Positions 17,873 through 28,288 are shown, counted from the first letter of the stretch. The stretch: DNA of 64,000 nucleotides from Streptomyces sp. AV19 (GCF_015999245.1 NZ_JAEAMR010000007.1:941711-1005710); one strand, 5' to 3'. Translations and numbers: made by a program. The notes: a model not told the origin generated them from the letters alone.

Positions 17873-18624
17873 GGGCGCGCGCCCCGGGCGGGGCTTGCCC
17901 CGGCCCCGCCCTTTCACCGTTTCTTCCGGGGAGACCCCGGCCCCCATCCGCCCTCCGGGCGGAGGCGGGGGCTGCGCCCCCTGCACCCCGGCCGGGGTTG
18001 CACCCCTGAGCCCCGGTGGGGTTGCGCCCCTGCATCCGGGTGGGGCTCCGCCTCTGCACCCCTGGGGCTGCACCCCGGCCCGAGCGCGGCCGCTCCCTGG
18101 ACCCTCTTCGGGGCTCTGCCCCGGCCCCCGTCGGCGCCGACCTCCGCCACCCCTGCGCACAGTCCCGCCCACCCTCTCGCACAGCCCCGCCAACTCCGCG
18201 CCGCGCCCTGCCGCCACCGCCTCGAACCCGCGCGGAGCGCGGGCCGGGGTGCAGGGGGCGGAGCCCCCGCCGGTCGGCCGAAGGGCGGCTCGGGGCCGGG
18301 GACTTGCCCCGGGAAACGGTGAAAGGGCGGGGTGGGGAAACTCGACCCCACGCACACCCCACGCACACCCCACGCGTCACAACCCCCTCACAACGGTCTC
18401 GTCACAGCCCGGTATCGGCTCCCCCGGGCACCCGCGAGCGGCCCGTCCGCCGTATCACCGGGTGATACAAAGAACACCCGCTCACGTGCCGCTCACCGGC
18501 GGGATCCGCACCCGATGCGCTCCTTCCCGGGAGGGCGCCGTGCGCCGGCCGGCGCCGTGGCGTCACCGGGATCGCGGGGGAGGCCGCCCGGGCCGCGGAT
18601 TCCGCGCGTAAATGAGGAAAGCTG
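17873..18624. repeat. 752-bp gene-free region with repeat cassette and palindrome
   Basis: Repeat A lies on the minus strand at 17909-17922 and on the plus strand at 18314-18327, bounding about 400 bp. Inside are head-to-tail variants of CCGGTGGGGTTGCGCCCCTG (about 17990-18080) and CGCGGAGCGCG-type hairpins. Right of the cassette, 18340-18450 shows only ACGCACACCCC direct repeats. An operator-like palindrome is at 18452-18468. No coding sequence is credible here. Confidence 0.85.
18452..18468. promoter_or_regulatory. Palindromic operator-like site upstream of propeller gene
   Basis: GTATCACC and GGTGATAC form perfect 8-bp arms around a single G. The site lies about 155 bp before the start of the membrane-anchored propeller gene. 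It is the right size for a homodimeric HTH regulator (GntR-, MerR- or TetR-type); none is encoded next to it. Confidence 0.5.
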
Positions 18625-20442
18625 ATGTCACAGCCGCCCCAGCCCCCCCAAGGCTTCGGCGCACCCCAGGACCAGCCCCCCGGTTTCGGGGCTCCTCCCG
18701 CCATGCCGCCCCAGCCGCCGCAGGCCCCTCCGGCCCCTCCGGCCCCACCGGTCCCTCCGGCGGCGCCACCCGCTCCGCCGGTCCCCCCGGCCGCGCCTCC
18801 CGCGGGCCCCACGCCGCCCGCGTACGGCTACCCGCAGGCGCCGCCCCCACCGGCCCCCGGCGGTTACGGCTACCCCCAGACGCCCCAGACGCCCCAGACG
18901 CCCCAGACGCCCCAGACGCCCCAGACGCCCCCCGGCGGCTACGGCTATCCGGCCGGGTACGGGTACGGGTACGCCCAGCAGCCGCCCCCGCCCCCGGCGA
19001 AGAACAAGAAGCGCGCCGTCGCCCTCGTCGGTGCCGTCACCGCCTTCGTCCTCCTCGCCGGCGGAGGCGTCTGGTACGCCGTCGCGGGCGGCGGTGACGA
19101 CGGCAAGGACGATCAGGCCAAGTCCTCGTCCGCCACCAAGGACGGGGGCAAGGGCAAGGGCAAGGACGACGGCGGGGAAGCGGCCGGGAAGGACGCCGGC
19201 AAGGCCAAGGAGGGCAAGTTCCTCTTCGGCGCCGAGCAGCCGTCGATCAAGGACAGCAGCCGGCCCGCCGGCGGCATGTGGATCACCGACAAGGTCTTCG
19301 CCAAGGGCGACCTCGACAAGGTCGTCGGCTACGGCCTGACCGGCGGCAAGCAGTGGGAGATCCCGCTGGACGGCGACATCTGCTCGGCGCCCAAGCACGT
19401 CACCGCCGACGGCAAGACGGCCGTGCTGGTCGCGCAGGCGCCGCCCAGCAGCAGCAAGCCGTACGGCGGCCCGTGCAACCAGGTCGTCGCGCTCGACCTG
19501 AACAACGGCAAGAAGCTCTGGCAGAAGTCGGTCGGACTCGGCGACAAGGAAGTCACGTTCGCCGAGGTCACCGTCGGCGGCGGCACCGTCGCCGCGGGCG
19601 GCCTGGGCGGCGGCGCCGCCTGGTCGCTGGACGGCAAGGAGCTGTGGAAGCCCAAGGCCGACGACGCCTGCCGGGACGACGGCTACGGCGGCGGCAACAA
19701 GCTCGTCGCGGTGCAGCGCTGCGGCGACTACGAGCGTCCGCAGCTGAAGGTGCAGACCCTGGACCCGGCGACGGGCATGCCCAAGTCCTCCTTCAAGGTG
19801 CCCAACGGGATCGACTACGCGCACATCGTGTCGACCGATCCGCTGGTCATCGGCGTCAACGCGGGCGACCACACGGGCAACGGCGTCTCCGACTTCATGG
19901 CGATCGACGACAGCGGCAAGGACGGCAAGCTGCGCAGCAAGGTCGCCACGGAGAACGGCAAGTTCGCCCCGCGCTGCCCCTCGACCGCCGTGGAGGGCTG
20001 CTACAGGCTCGCCGTCGGCAAGGACACCCTCTACCTGCCGTCGGACGACCACCAGACCGGCAAGTCCGGCGAGGCCGGCCGGATCAACGAGGTCGTGGCG
20101 TTCGACCTGTCCAACGGCCGGGCGAAGGGCAAGACGGACGGCCGGGTGAGCTCCACGATGGTGCCGATCGGCACGGACAAGGACGGCGCCGCCATCGCCT
20201 ACCTGACGGCGAGCTGGCGCGCGGGGGGAACGGTCGTCCGGATCGACCCGAACTCCTTCGCCGCGCAGGAGCTGTTGAAGAACCCGCTCGCCACCCAGAA
20301 GATCGAGAGCCAGATCTCGCCGCAGTTCGAGCCGGCGATCTGGGCGCAGGGGCGCCTCTATCTGGGCCGCAACTACGTCCACAAGCCGAGCCCGTTCGCG
20401 GAAGGCAAGGAGTACATCGCCATGATCTGGGGCACCGGCTGA
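18625..20442 (+). CDS. Pro-rich, membrane-anchored PQQ-like beta-propeller protein
   Basis: A 605-residue protein of unknown function. Residues 1-125 are Pro/Gly/Tyr-rich and presumably cytoplasmic, including six consecutive QTP triplets. A basic stretch (KNKKR) and one transmembrane helix (about 132-155) follow, then a charged Gly/Lys linker. The outer domain (about 195-605) has repeating blades of the PQQ/WD40-like type (VVALDLNNGKKLWQ, AAWSLDGKELWKP, VVAFDLSNGRAKG). Actinobacteria have many such sensors or scaffolds near kinase genes, but nothing here shows a partner. ATG 18625 has GAGGAAA 8 nt upstream. Confidence 0.88.
   Translation: MSQPPQPPQGFGAPQDQPPGFGAPPAMPPQPPQAPPAPPAPPVPPAAPPAPPVPPAAPPAGPTPPAYGYPQAPPPPAPGGYGYPQTPQTPQTPQTPQTPQTPPGGYGYPAGYGYGYAQQPPPPPAKNKKRAVALVGAVTAFVLLAGGGVWYAVAGGGDDGKDDQAKSSSATKDGGKGKGKDDGGEAAGKDAGKAKEGKFLFGAEQPSIKDSSRPAGGMWITDKVFAKGDLDKVVGYGLTGGKQWEIPLDGDICSAPKHVTADGKTAVLVAQAPPSSSKPYGGPCNQVVALDLNNGKKLWQKSVGLGDKEVTFAEVTVGGGTVAAGGLGGGAAWSLDGKELWKPKADDACRDDGYGGGNKLVAVQRCGDYERPQLKVQTLDPATGMPKSSFKVPNGIDYAHIVSTDPLVIGVNAGDHTGNGVSDFMAIDDSGKDGKLRSKVATENGKFAPRCPSTAVEGCYRLAVGKDTLYLPSDDHQTGKSGEAGRINEVVAFDLSNGRAKGKTDGRVSSTMVPIGTDKDGAAIAYLTASWRAGGTVVRIDPNSFAAQELLKNPLATQKIESQISPQFEPAIWAQGRLYLGRNYVHKPSPFAEGKEYIAMIWGTG
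18876..18930 (+). repeat. Six-copy 9-bp coding repeat (QTP)
   Basis: The unit CAGACGCCC repeats six times within the Pro-rich N-terminal part of the propeller protein, encoding (QTP)6. Perfect identity of the units suggests recent slippage. Confidence 0.85.
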
Positions 20443-20776
20443 CGAGTGGAGGGAACCGGACGCTCTCGATCGACTGATGGTCGACTGACCGCGGTTGACG
20501 ACCGGTTGGCGCACCGCTGATCATTTGGCGAGCGCTCGACGCCGTATCCCTGCCGCATCCCTGTCCATCGCGCGTGCATGCCTGAACGATCCGTTTCAGA
20601 CGCGAAGTACACGTGATTGGCAGGGATTTCGGCATTCCGGGGGACTTCTCACCAGTAGGGGGCGCGGAACGTCGAACAAGCGTGTAGCTTCCGGGGGCAA
20701 GAGGGCGACAAAGAGACGTAGCGACGTGAGAAGCGTGGCGACGTGGAGACGTACGCGGGCGACAGGGGGGCAGCGC
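20443..20776. other. 334-bp intergenic region before the orphan regulator
   Basis: No gene is seen. The left part has short GATCGACTGA/GGTCGACTGA direct repeats after the propeller stop. TAGCTT at 20685-20690 is a possible -10 for the regulator, giving a leader of about 80 nt. There is no clear terminator hairpin. Confidence 0.4.
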
Positions 20777-21505
20777 ATGGGCGTGCGGCTCATGGTGGTC
20801 GATGACCACCGACTGCTGGCCGAGGCCCTCGCCTCGGCGCTGAAGTTGCGCGGGCACAGGGTGCTGGCGGCGGCCGCGCCGAGCGCGGGGGCGGCCGATC
20901 TGGTGGTGAGCCGCGCGCCCGAAGTGTGCCTGCTGGGCACGGCGGCCCCGGCCGAGCCCGGCGCGTTCGAGCCGGTCGTCCGGATCAAGCGGGACCGTCC
21001 GCAGGTCGCCGTCGTCGTGCTCGGGCCGGTCCCCAGCCCCCTCGGCATCGCGGCCGCCTTCGCCGCCGGCGCCTCCGGCTACGTCCGGCACAACGAGCGC
21101 ATCGAGGGCGTCGAGCGGGCCATGCTCAAGGCCCGCGCGGGCGAGGCCGCGGTCGAACCGCAGCTGCTCCAGGGCGCGTTCACCGAGCTGCTCAACCCGG
21201 CGGCCCAGCCGGACGACGAGGGCGCCCGGCTGCTCCAGCTGCTGACCCCGCGCGAGGTCGAGGTGCTGGTCCGGGTGGCCGAGGGCGAGGACACCCGGCT
21301 GATCGCCGCCGGAATGGGCATAGCGCCCAGCACGGCGCGCACGCACGTCCAGCGCGTGCTGATGAAGCTCGGCGTCGGCTCCCGGCTGGAGGCCGCCGCC
21401 CTGGCCGCCCGCACGGGGCTGCTGGACCGGGCCGCGAGCGGTACGCCGGTCGTCAGTCCTCGGGGCGCTCCCCGGAGCGCGGTGGGCCGCCCGGGCGCCA
21501 CCTGA
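20777..21505 (+). CDS. Orphan NarL/LuxR-type regulator with degenerate receiver
   Basis: A 242-residue regulator with an N-terminal receiver-like domain and C-terminal LuxR HTH (about 155-220: LTPREVEVLVRVAEGEDTRLIAAGMGIAPSTARTHVQ split over the recognition helices). The acidic pair D9-D10 is present, but the phosphoacceptor position is G54 (VCLLGTAAP) instead of Asp, so ordinary phosphorylation is not expected. No histidine kinase is adjacent. ATG 20777 follows GGGGGG. A weakly conserved tail of 20 residues overlaps the 3' end of the convergent small membrane gene. Confidence 0.88.
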   Translation: MGVRLMVVDDHRLLAEALASALKLRGHRVLAAAAPSAGAADLVVSRAPEVCLLGTAAPAEPGAFEPVVRIKRDRPQVAVVVLGPVPSPLGIAAAFAAGASGYVRHNERIEGVERAMLKARAGEAAVEPQLLQGAFTELLNPAAQPDDEGARLLQLLTPREVEVLVRVAEGEDTRLIAAGMGIAPSTARTHVQRVLMKLGVGSRLEAAALAARTGLLDRAASGTPVVSPRGAPRSAVGRPGAT

Positions 21506-21707
21506 GCCACAGGAGGAAGACGCCGCCCAGGGCGAGCAGGCCCAGCCCGGTCCAGAGGTTGATGTTGACGCCCTGGGCCTTGGCCAGGTCCTCGTCCGAG
21601 GCGGCGATCCCGGCGGCGGTGACGAGGACGCCGTAGACGGTGAACAGCCCGCCGAGGACCAGCCGGATGTCGAACGGCCTTGCCCGGTGCCCGGGTTCGC
21701 GCATCAT
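21453..21707 (-). CDS. Small two-helix membrane protein
   Basis: About 84 residues with two transmembrane helices (RLVLGGLFTVYGVLVTAAGI and LWTGLGLLALGGVFLLWL) and a polar loop between. It follows the symporter gene on the same strand after about 15 bp and is probably co-transcribed, perhaps as an accessory subunit. The start is uncertain: GTG 21716, ATG 21707 and ATG 21704 are all in frame, and an AGGAG lies just before the two ATGs. Its 3' end overlaps the orphan regulator gene by 53 bp tail to tail. Function unknown. Confidence 0.7.
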   Translation of the reverse strand: MMREPGHRARPFDIRLVLGGLFTVYGVLVTAAGIAASDEDLAKAQGVNINLWTGLGLLALGGVFLLWLRWRPGGPPRSGERPED

Positions 21708-21722
21708 GCTCCTCACTGTGCT

Positions 21723-23393
21723 TCACCAGGAGAACGGCACGTAACACGCGGCCGCGAGGACGACCGCCCCCCAGCCCAGCACGGCGGGCCTGCGGTACCA
21801 GGCGTCCTCGCCCGCCGCCGGCTCCCCGGCCGCCCCCGCGGCCCGCAGGCCGTGCACCAGCCCGGCCAGCTCGGCGTCCGGCCGCGGCGCGGTGCGCCAG
21901 GAGACCGCCACCGTCACCACCGCGCCGACCGCGAACGCCACGATCGCGGAGACGAAGTTGGCGCCCTGGTCGGAGGGGATGGAGACGATCCCCTGCCGGT
22001 AGAGGCCGAAGTAGTGCGCCATCGCGGCCAGCGTGCCGGACAGCAGCCCCCAGAAACCGCCCGCGGCCGTGGCCCGCCGCCAGAACATCCCGATGACGAA
22101 GACGCAGAACAGCGGGACGTTGAAGAACGAGAACAGCGTCTGGAGGTAGTTCATGATGTTGGAGAAGGACGCGGCGACGAACGCGGTGCCCATGCCCGCG
22201 AGCACTCCGAGCACCGTCACCACCCGCCCGGTCGCCAGGTAGTACGCGTCCTCCCGGTCCGGCCGCACGTAGCGGGCCCAGATGTCGCTGGTGAACACCG
22301 TGTTGAAGGACGAGACGTTGGCCGCCATGCCGGCCATGAAGGCGGCGAGCAGCCCGGTCACGGCCAGCCCCAGCACGCCGTTGGGCAGCAGGTCGCGCAT
22401 CAGGACCGGGATCGCGTCGTTGTAGTCCAGCCCGCTGCCCGCCCGCCCCAGCGTCGGCTCCACGACCAGCGCGATCAGCCCCGGCACCACGACCACCAGC
22501 GGGACGAGCAGTTTGGGGAACGCGGCGATCAGCGGCGTCCGCCGGGCCGCGCCCAGGTCCCGGGCCGACAGCGCCCGTTGCACCTCCGCGAAGTTGGTCG
22601 TCCAGTAGCCGAAGCTCAGCACGAAGCCCAGCCCCAGGACGATGGTGAGCCAGTTCGCGCCCAGCGGATTGGCGTGCCCGATCCCCGTACCGCCCCAGGC
22701 GGTCAGGAAGTCGTCGCCGCGCCGCTCGGCCACCGCGTCCGCCAGCCCGCCCCAGCCGCCGGCCCGCCGCAGGCCCACCACCGTCAGCGGGATCAGCGAG
22801 GCCAGGATGACGAAGAACTGGAGCACCTCGTTGTAGACGGCCGAGGTGAGGCCGCCCAGGGTGATGTAGACCAGGACGAAGAAACCGGCGACGACCACGG
22901 CCACCCACTGCGGCCAGCCGAGCAGCGCCCGCAGCACGATCGCCAGGGCGTAGAGGTTGACGCCGGCGATCAGCACCGACGCGACGGCGAAGATGACCGA
23001 CGACAGCAGGTGCGAGGCCGGCCCGAAGCGGCGCAGCAGGAACTCCGGTACCGAGCGCACCTCGGAGCCGTAGTAGAACGGCATCATCACCAGCCCCAGG
23101 AAGACCATGGCCGGTATCGCGCCGATCCAGTACCAGTGCACGGTCGGGACGCCGTACTGGGCCCCGTTGGCGGCCATGCCCAGGATCTCGGTGGCGCCCA
23201 GGTTGGCGGCGACGAAGGCGAGACCGGTGACCCAGGCGGGCAGCGTACGGCCCGAGAGGAAGAAGTCCAGGCTGGTGCGCACCGTCCGGCGGGCGGCCCA
23301 GCCGATGCCCAGCACGACGGCGAAGTAGAGGCCCAGGATGGTGTAGTCGAGGCCGTTCACCGGGAGCCGGAGCCCGTCGGCCAGGCAGCGCAT
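21723..23393 (-). CDS. Sodium:solute symporter (SLC5/SSS family)
   Basis: A 556-residue transporter with about 14 membrane helices. Family marks include GRTLPAWVTGLAFVAANLGATEILG, YYGSEVRSVPEFLLRRFG, YITLGGLTSAVYNEVLQ and AANVSSFNTVFTSDIW. It shares a short divergent promoter region with galT, so galactose or a related sugar is the likely substrate (inference). I chose ATG 23393 because GAGGTG lies 7 nt upstream and the N-terminus then begins MRCLADGLRLPVNGLDYT; an upstream ATG at 23432 is possible. Confidence 0.9.
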   Translation of the reverse strand: MRCLADGLRLPVNGLDYTILGLYFAVVLGIGWAARRTVRTSLDFFLSGRTLPAWVTGLAFVAANLGATEILGMAANGAQYGVPTVHWYWIGAIPAMVFLGLVMMPFYYGSEVRSVPEFLLRRFGPASHLLSSVIFAVASVLIAGVNLYALAIVLRALLGWPQWVAVVVAGFFVLVYITLGGLTSAVYNEVLQFFVILASLIPLTVVGLRRAGGWGGLADAVAERRGDDFLTAWGGTGIGHANPLGANWLTIVLGLGFVLSFGYWTTNFAEVQRALSARDLGAARRTPLIAAFPKLLVPLVVVVPGLIALVVEPTLGRAGSGLDYNDAIPVLMRDLLPNGVLGLAVTGLLAAFMAGMAANVSSFNTVFTSDIWARYVRPDREDAYYLATGRVVTVLGVLAGMGTAFVAASFSNIMNYLQTLFSFFNVPLFCVFVIGMFWRRATAAGGFWGLLSGTLAAMAHYFGLYRQGIVSIPSDQGANFVSAIVAFAVGAVVTVAVSWRTAPRPDAELAGLVHGLRAAGAAGEPAAGEDAWYRRPAVLGWGAVVLAAACYVPFSW

Positions 23394-23443
23394 GGGGAAC
23401 ACCTCGCTCGGATCGACGAGTTGTCGCCCCATGGTTCCCCGTG
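23391..23443. promoter_or_regulatory. Symmetrical half-sites between symporter and galT
   Basis: CATGGGGAAC (23391-23400) and GTTCCCCGTG (23434-23443) are inverted copies with one mismatch, separated by 33 bp in the roughly 100-bp divergent spacer. The left one covers the symporter start codon. They could be operator half-sites of a shared galactose regulator or a hairpin in the symporter leader. Confidence 0.4.
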
Positions 23444-23496
23444 CCGGGTGGGGAGGGAAGGTGTGGGAGGGAAGCCGCCGAGGGAAGGGTCCCGGT

Positions 23497-24537
23497 GTGA
23501 AGAGGACGGCGACCCGCCTCGCGGACGGCCGCGAGCTGCTCTACTACGACGCCCGGGACGGCGCCGTCCGCGACGCCGCGGACCGGCGCACCCTCGCCCC
23601 GGCCGGGCGCGGCGGCGAGCTGCGCACCGATCCGCTGCTGGGCGACACCGTGGCCGTCGCCTCCCACCGCCAGGGCCGCACCCACCACCCGCCGCCCGGC
23701 GACTGCCCGCTGTGCCCCACCCGCGACGGCCGGCCCACCGAGATCCCGGCCGCCGACTACGAGGTCGTCGTCCTGGAGAACCGGTTCCCCGCCTTCGCGG
23801 GGCCCGGCCGCTGCGAGGTCGTCTGCTTCACGCCCGACCACGACGGCTCCTTCGCCGCCCTGGACGACGAGCGGGCCGCGCTGGTCCTGGCGGCGTGGAC
23901 GGACCGCACGGCCGAGCTGTCCGCCCTTCCCGGCGTCGAGCAGGTCTTCTGCTTCGAGAACCGGGGCGCGGAGATCGGCGTCACCCTGACCCACCCGCAC
24001 GGCCAGATCTACGGCTACCCGTTCGTCACCCCGCGCACCGAGCGCGTCCTCGCCTCCGTCGCCGCCCACGGCGAACGCACCGGCCGCAACCTCTTCGACG
24101 ACGTCGTGGCCGCCGAGGAGGCGGACGGGCGGCGCGTGGTGCTCGCCGGGGAGCACTGGACGGCGTTCGTGCCGTACGCCGCCCACTGGCCGTACGAGGT
24201 CCACCTCCACCCCCGGCGGAGGGTCCCCGACCTGACCGCCCTCGGCGACGGCGCCCGCGCCGAGCTGCCGGGCCTCCAGCGGGAGCTGCTGCGCCGCTTC
24301 GACCGGCTCTTCGGCCCCGGCGCACCGCCCGCCCCGTACGTCAGCGGCTGGCACCAGGCCCCCGTGCGCCACCCGCTGCGCGCGGAGTTCGCCCTTCACC
24401 TCGAGGTCTTCACCGTCCGCCGCACTCCCGGCAAGCTCAAGTTCCTCGCAGGTTCCGAATCCGGCATGAACGTGTTCATCAACGATGTGCCGCCGGAGGC
24501 CGCGGCCGAGCGACTGCGAGAGGCAGCAAACGAATGA
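23497..24537 (+). CDS. galT: Galactose-1-phosphate uridylyltransferase
   Basis: A 346-residue Leloir-pathway enzyme that exchanges UMP between UDP-glucose and galactose-1-phosphate through a uridylylated histidine. The active site HPHGQ is at residues 166-170, with H168 as nucleophile. CPLCP near residue 70 is the zinc site, and ENRFPAF and GWHQAPV are family segments. GTG 23497 with GGGAAGGG upstream begins the conserved RTATRLADGRELLYYD. The stop overlaps the galE start by 4 bp (ATGA), as in a tight galTEK operon. Confidence 0.95.
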   Translation: MKRTATRLADGRELLYYDARDGAVRDAADRRTLAPAGRGGELRTDPLLGDTVAVASHRQGRTHHPPPGDCPLCPTRDGRPTEIPAADYEVVVLENRFPAFAGPGRCEVVCFTPDHDGSFAALDDERAALVLAAWTDRTAELSALPGVEQVFCFENRGAEIGVTLTHPHGQIYGYPFVTPRTERVLASVAAHGERTGRNLFDDVVAAEEADGRRVVLAGEHWTAFVPYAAHWPYEVHLHPRRRVPDLTALGDGARAELPGLQRELLRRFDRLFGPGAPPAPYVSGWHQAPVRHPLRAEFALHLEVFTVRRTPGKLKFLAGSESGMNVFINDVPPEAAAERLREAANE

Positions 24538-25510
24538 ACACGAGCAAGTGCCTGGTCACGGGCGGCGCGGGCTATGTCGGCAGCGTCGTCGCGGCCCATC
24601 TGCTGGCCGCCGGACACACCGTGACCGTGCTCGACGACCTCTCCACCGGCCACCGCGACGCCGTTCCGGAGGGCGCGCGCTTCATCGAGGGGCGCGTGCA
24701 GGACGCGGCGCGCCATCTGGACGGTTCGTACGGCGCGGTGCTGCACTTCGCGGCCTCCTCCCAGGTCGGCGAGTCCGTCGCGCACCCCGAGAAGTACTGG
24801 CGCAACAACGTCGGCGGGACGCTCGACCTGCTCGACGCCATGCGCACCGCGGGCGTGCGCACCCTGGTCTTCTCCTCCACCGCCGCCACCTATGGCGAGC
24901 CGGCCGCCGTGCCGGTCACCGAGGACTCCCCCACCGTGCCCACCAGCCCGTACGGCGCCAGCAAGCTCGCCGTGGACCACATGATCGCCGCCGAGTGCGC
25001 GGCCCACGGGCTGGCCGGCGTCTCGCTGCGCTACTTCAACGTGGCGGGCGCGCACGGCCGTTGGGGCGAGCGGCACGATCCCGAGTCGCACCTGGTCCCG
25101 CTCGTCCTGCGGGTCGCCCTCGGCGAGCGGCCGGAGATCGCCGTCCACGGCGCCGACTACCCGACCCCGGACGGCACCTGCGTCCGCGACTACCTGCACG
25201 TCGCCGACCTGGCCGAGGCGCATCTGCTCGCCCTGGCCGCCGCCCGGCCCGGCGAGCACCTGGTGTGCAACCTCGGCAACGGCAGCGGCTTCTCCGTCCG
25301 CGAGGTCGTCGAGACCGCGCGCGAGGTCACCGGCCGGCCGATCCCGCAGCGCACCGGCCCCCGCCGGCCCGGCGACCCCGCCGTGCTGGTCGCCTCCGCC
25401 GAGCGCGCCCGCGAGGTCCTCGGCTGGCGGCCCCGCCGCCCGGACCTGGCCGGAATCATCGCGGACGCCTGGGACTTCGCCCGGTCCGCGACCCGGCTCC
25501 CGGCGGACGG

Positions 25511-25514
<4 letters not shown>
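24534..25514 (+). CDS. galE: UDP-glucose 4-epimerase
   Basis: A 326-residue extended SDR enzyme interconverting UDP-galactose and UDP-glucose. The NAD loop is TGGAGYVGS near the N-terminus; catalytic Ser (FSSTAATYG) and YGASK (YxxxK) are present, and RYFNVAGAHG and YPTPDGTCVRDYLHV are epimerase signatures. It overlaps galT at its start and galK at its end, both by ATGA, so the three are translated as a coupled unit. Confidence 0.95.
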
Positions 25515-26677
<1,163 letters not shown>

Positions 26678-27040
26678 GCCCGGCGGCCGGGCCGGGGCGG
26701 GGCCGACGGTGCCCAACTGACCTGCGGCGCTGCGGCGCTTGAGCCATCCGTGCGTCACATCGCGTCGTTCCGTGTCGCCGACTGCCTCAATACTGAACAG
26801 AAAGCTCACCATAAACATCCGGGTCAAGCAGTTTTGCGAATCGGCTTCCGTTGTCGTACCCCGGCCGTACGCTGAGCACAGCGTCGGTGGGGGCCGACGC
26901 CGATCAGGGGGCGAGACAGGCAGGTACGACGCCCGGGGCGGGGTGGTTGTCGGAGCGCGGCGGCGGCCGTGCGCCGGGACGACGGCTCCGTACCGGGCGC
27001 CGTACCGGCACTGCGCGCCTCCCCGGATTTGGGGGTGGTT
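26678..27040. promoter_or_regulatory. 363-bp intergenic region with likely regulator promoter
   Basis: No gene is seen. Positions 26760-26850 are notably A+T-rich. TTGCGA (26834-26839) and TACCCC (26857-26862) with a 17-nt spacer, or TACGCT at 26868-26873, are candidate promoter elements for the downstream regulator, giving a leader of about 170 nt. Confidence 0.4.
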
Positions 27041-27832
27041 GTGGCACGTATTCGGGTACTGGTCGTCGACGACCACCGCATCTTCGCCGAGTCCCTCGCG
27101 GCCGCCCTCGCGGCGGAGCAGGATGTGGACGTCTCGGCGGCCGGCAGCGGGCCGGCCGCGCTGCGCGCGCTGGAGCGCGCGGCGCTGGAGGGGCGTCGGT
27201 TCGACGTCCTGCTCATCGACGCCGATCTGGGCGCGGTGGCCGTGGAGGCCACCCGGGTCCCCGAGCAGCGGCGGCCGCCCGGCCGCCCGGTCCAGGGGCC
27301 GGACGGCGGCGGCGCGGTGGACGGCATCTCGCTGGTGTCCGGGGTGCGCTCGGGCCACCCCGGGGTGCGGACGGTGGTCCTCGCCGAGCGCGACGACCCG
27401 CGGCGGGCGGCCGCCGCGCTGCAGGCCGGCGCCGGCGGCTGGGTCGCCAAGGACTGTTCGCTCTCGCGCCTGCTCGCGGTGATACGCGGTGTGCTGCGGG
27501 ACGAGACGCACCTGCCGCCCGCACTGCTCACGGGCGTGCTGCGGGAGCTCACGGCCGCGCGCAAGCACCGCACGGAGAGCGAGCGGCTGGTGGAGTCGCT
27601 GACCCCGCGCGAGCGCGAGGTGCTCCGCTGCATGGTGGCCGGGCTGGGCCGCAAGGCCGTCGCGGAGCGGCTCTACCTCTCCCCGCACACGGTCCGCACC
27701 CACATGCAGAACGTGCTGGGCAAGCTCGGGGTGCACTCCACGCTCGCCGCGGTGGCGCTGGCCCGCCGCGCCGGGGTCGGCCCGGTGGACCTAGCCGGGG
27801 ACGTTGTCGAACGGGGCGGTCAACTGGCGTAG
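27041..27832 (+). CDS. Orphan NarL/LuxR-type response regulator
   Basis: A 263-residue response regulator. The receiver has D10-D11 and a plausible phosphoacceptor D60 (DVLLIDADLG). After it comes an insertion of about 30 residues (VPEQRRPPGRPVQGPDGGGAV in part) before the next core strand, unusual for this fold. The LuxR HTH (about 185-250) reads LTPREREVLRCMVAGLGRK...SPHTVRTHMQNVLGKLGV. No kinase gene is adjacent. GTG 27041, preceded by GGGGGTGG, puts the conserved RIRVLVVDDHRIF at the N-terminus; 24 more residues are possible upstream. Its 3' end overlaps tamR by 42 bp, tail to tail. Confidence 0.88.
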   Translation: MARIRVLVVDDHRIFAESLAAALAAEQDVDVSAAGSGPAALRALERAALEGRRFDVLLIDADLGAVAVEATRVPEQRRPPGRPVQGPDGGGAVDGISLVSGVRSGHPGVRTVVLAERDDPRRAAAALQAGAGGWVAKDCSLSRLLAVIRGVLRDETHLPPALLTGVLRELTAARKHRTESERLVESLTPREREVLRCMVAGLGRKAVAERLYLSPHTVRTHMQNVLGKLGVHSTLAAVALARRAGVGPVDLAGDVVERGGQLA

Positions 27833-28288
27833 CAGCCCGGCCAGTTCGTGGCGCTGGGCGGTGGAGAGCTCGGCGAGGATCGCGCGCTCCTGGGCGAGCA
27901 GCCCGGCGAGCGCCTCGTCCGCCCGGTCCTGCCCCTCCTCGGTGAGCCGCACCAGCACGCCGCGCCGGTCGTTGGGGTCGGGCTCGCGCAGGACGAGGCC
28001 CTTCTTGGCGAGCCGGTCGATCCGGTTGGTCATGGTGCCCGAGGTGACCAGGGTCTGGGTGAGCAGCTGCCCCGGGGAGAGCTGGTAGGGCGCGCCGGCC
28101 CGGCGCAGCGACGTCAGGACGTCGAACTCCCAGGGCTCCAACTGGTGCTCGGCGAAGGCCAGTCGACGGGCGCGGTCGAGGTGGCGGGCGAGCCGGCTGA
28201 CCCGGCTGAGCACCTCCAGCGGCTCCACGTCGAGGTCAGGGCGCTCCCGGCGCCACGCTGCGACCAGCCGATCGACCTCGTCCTCCAT
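27791..28288 (-). CDS. tamR: MarR/UrtR-family repressor TamR
   Basis: A 165-residue winged-helix regulator of the MarR fold with a long N-terminal helix (EDEVDRLVAAWRRERPDLD), as in the UrtR subgroup. The HTH (about 65-100) and wing DPNDRRGVLVRLTEEG are clear. It diverges from tam across a palindrome. In S. coelicolor the divergently encoded TamR binds trans-aconitate, citrate and related ligands and controls tam and TCA-cycle genes (established knowledge, recalled). ATG 28288 lacks a Shine-Dalgarno and has TACACT 6 nt upstream, so the mRNA is probably leaderless. Confidence 0.88.
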   Translation of the reverse strand: MEDEVDRLVAAWRRERPDLDVEPLEVLSRVSRLARHLDRARRLAFAEHQLEPWEFDVLTSLRRAGAPYQLSPGQLLTQTLVTSGTMTNRIDRLAKKGLVLREPDPNDRRGVLVRLTEEGQDRADEALAGLLAQERAILAELSTAQRHELAGLLRQLTAPFDNVPG

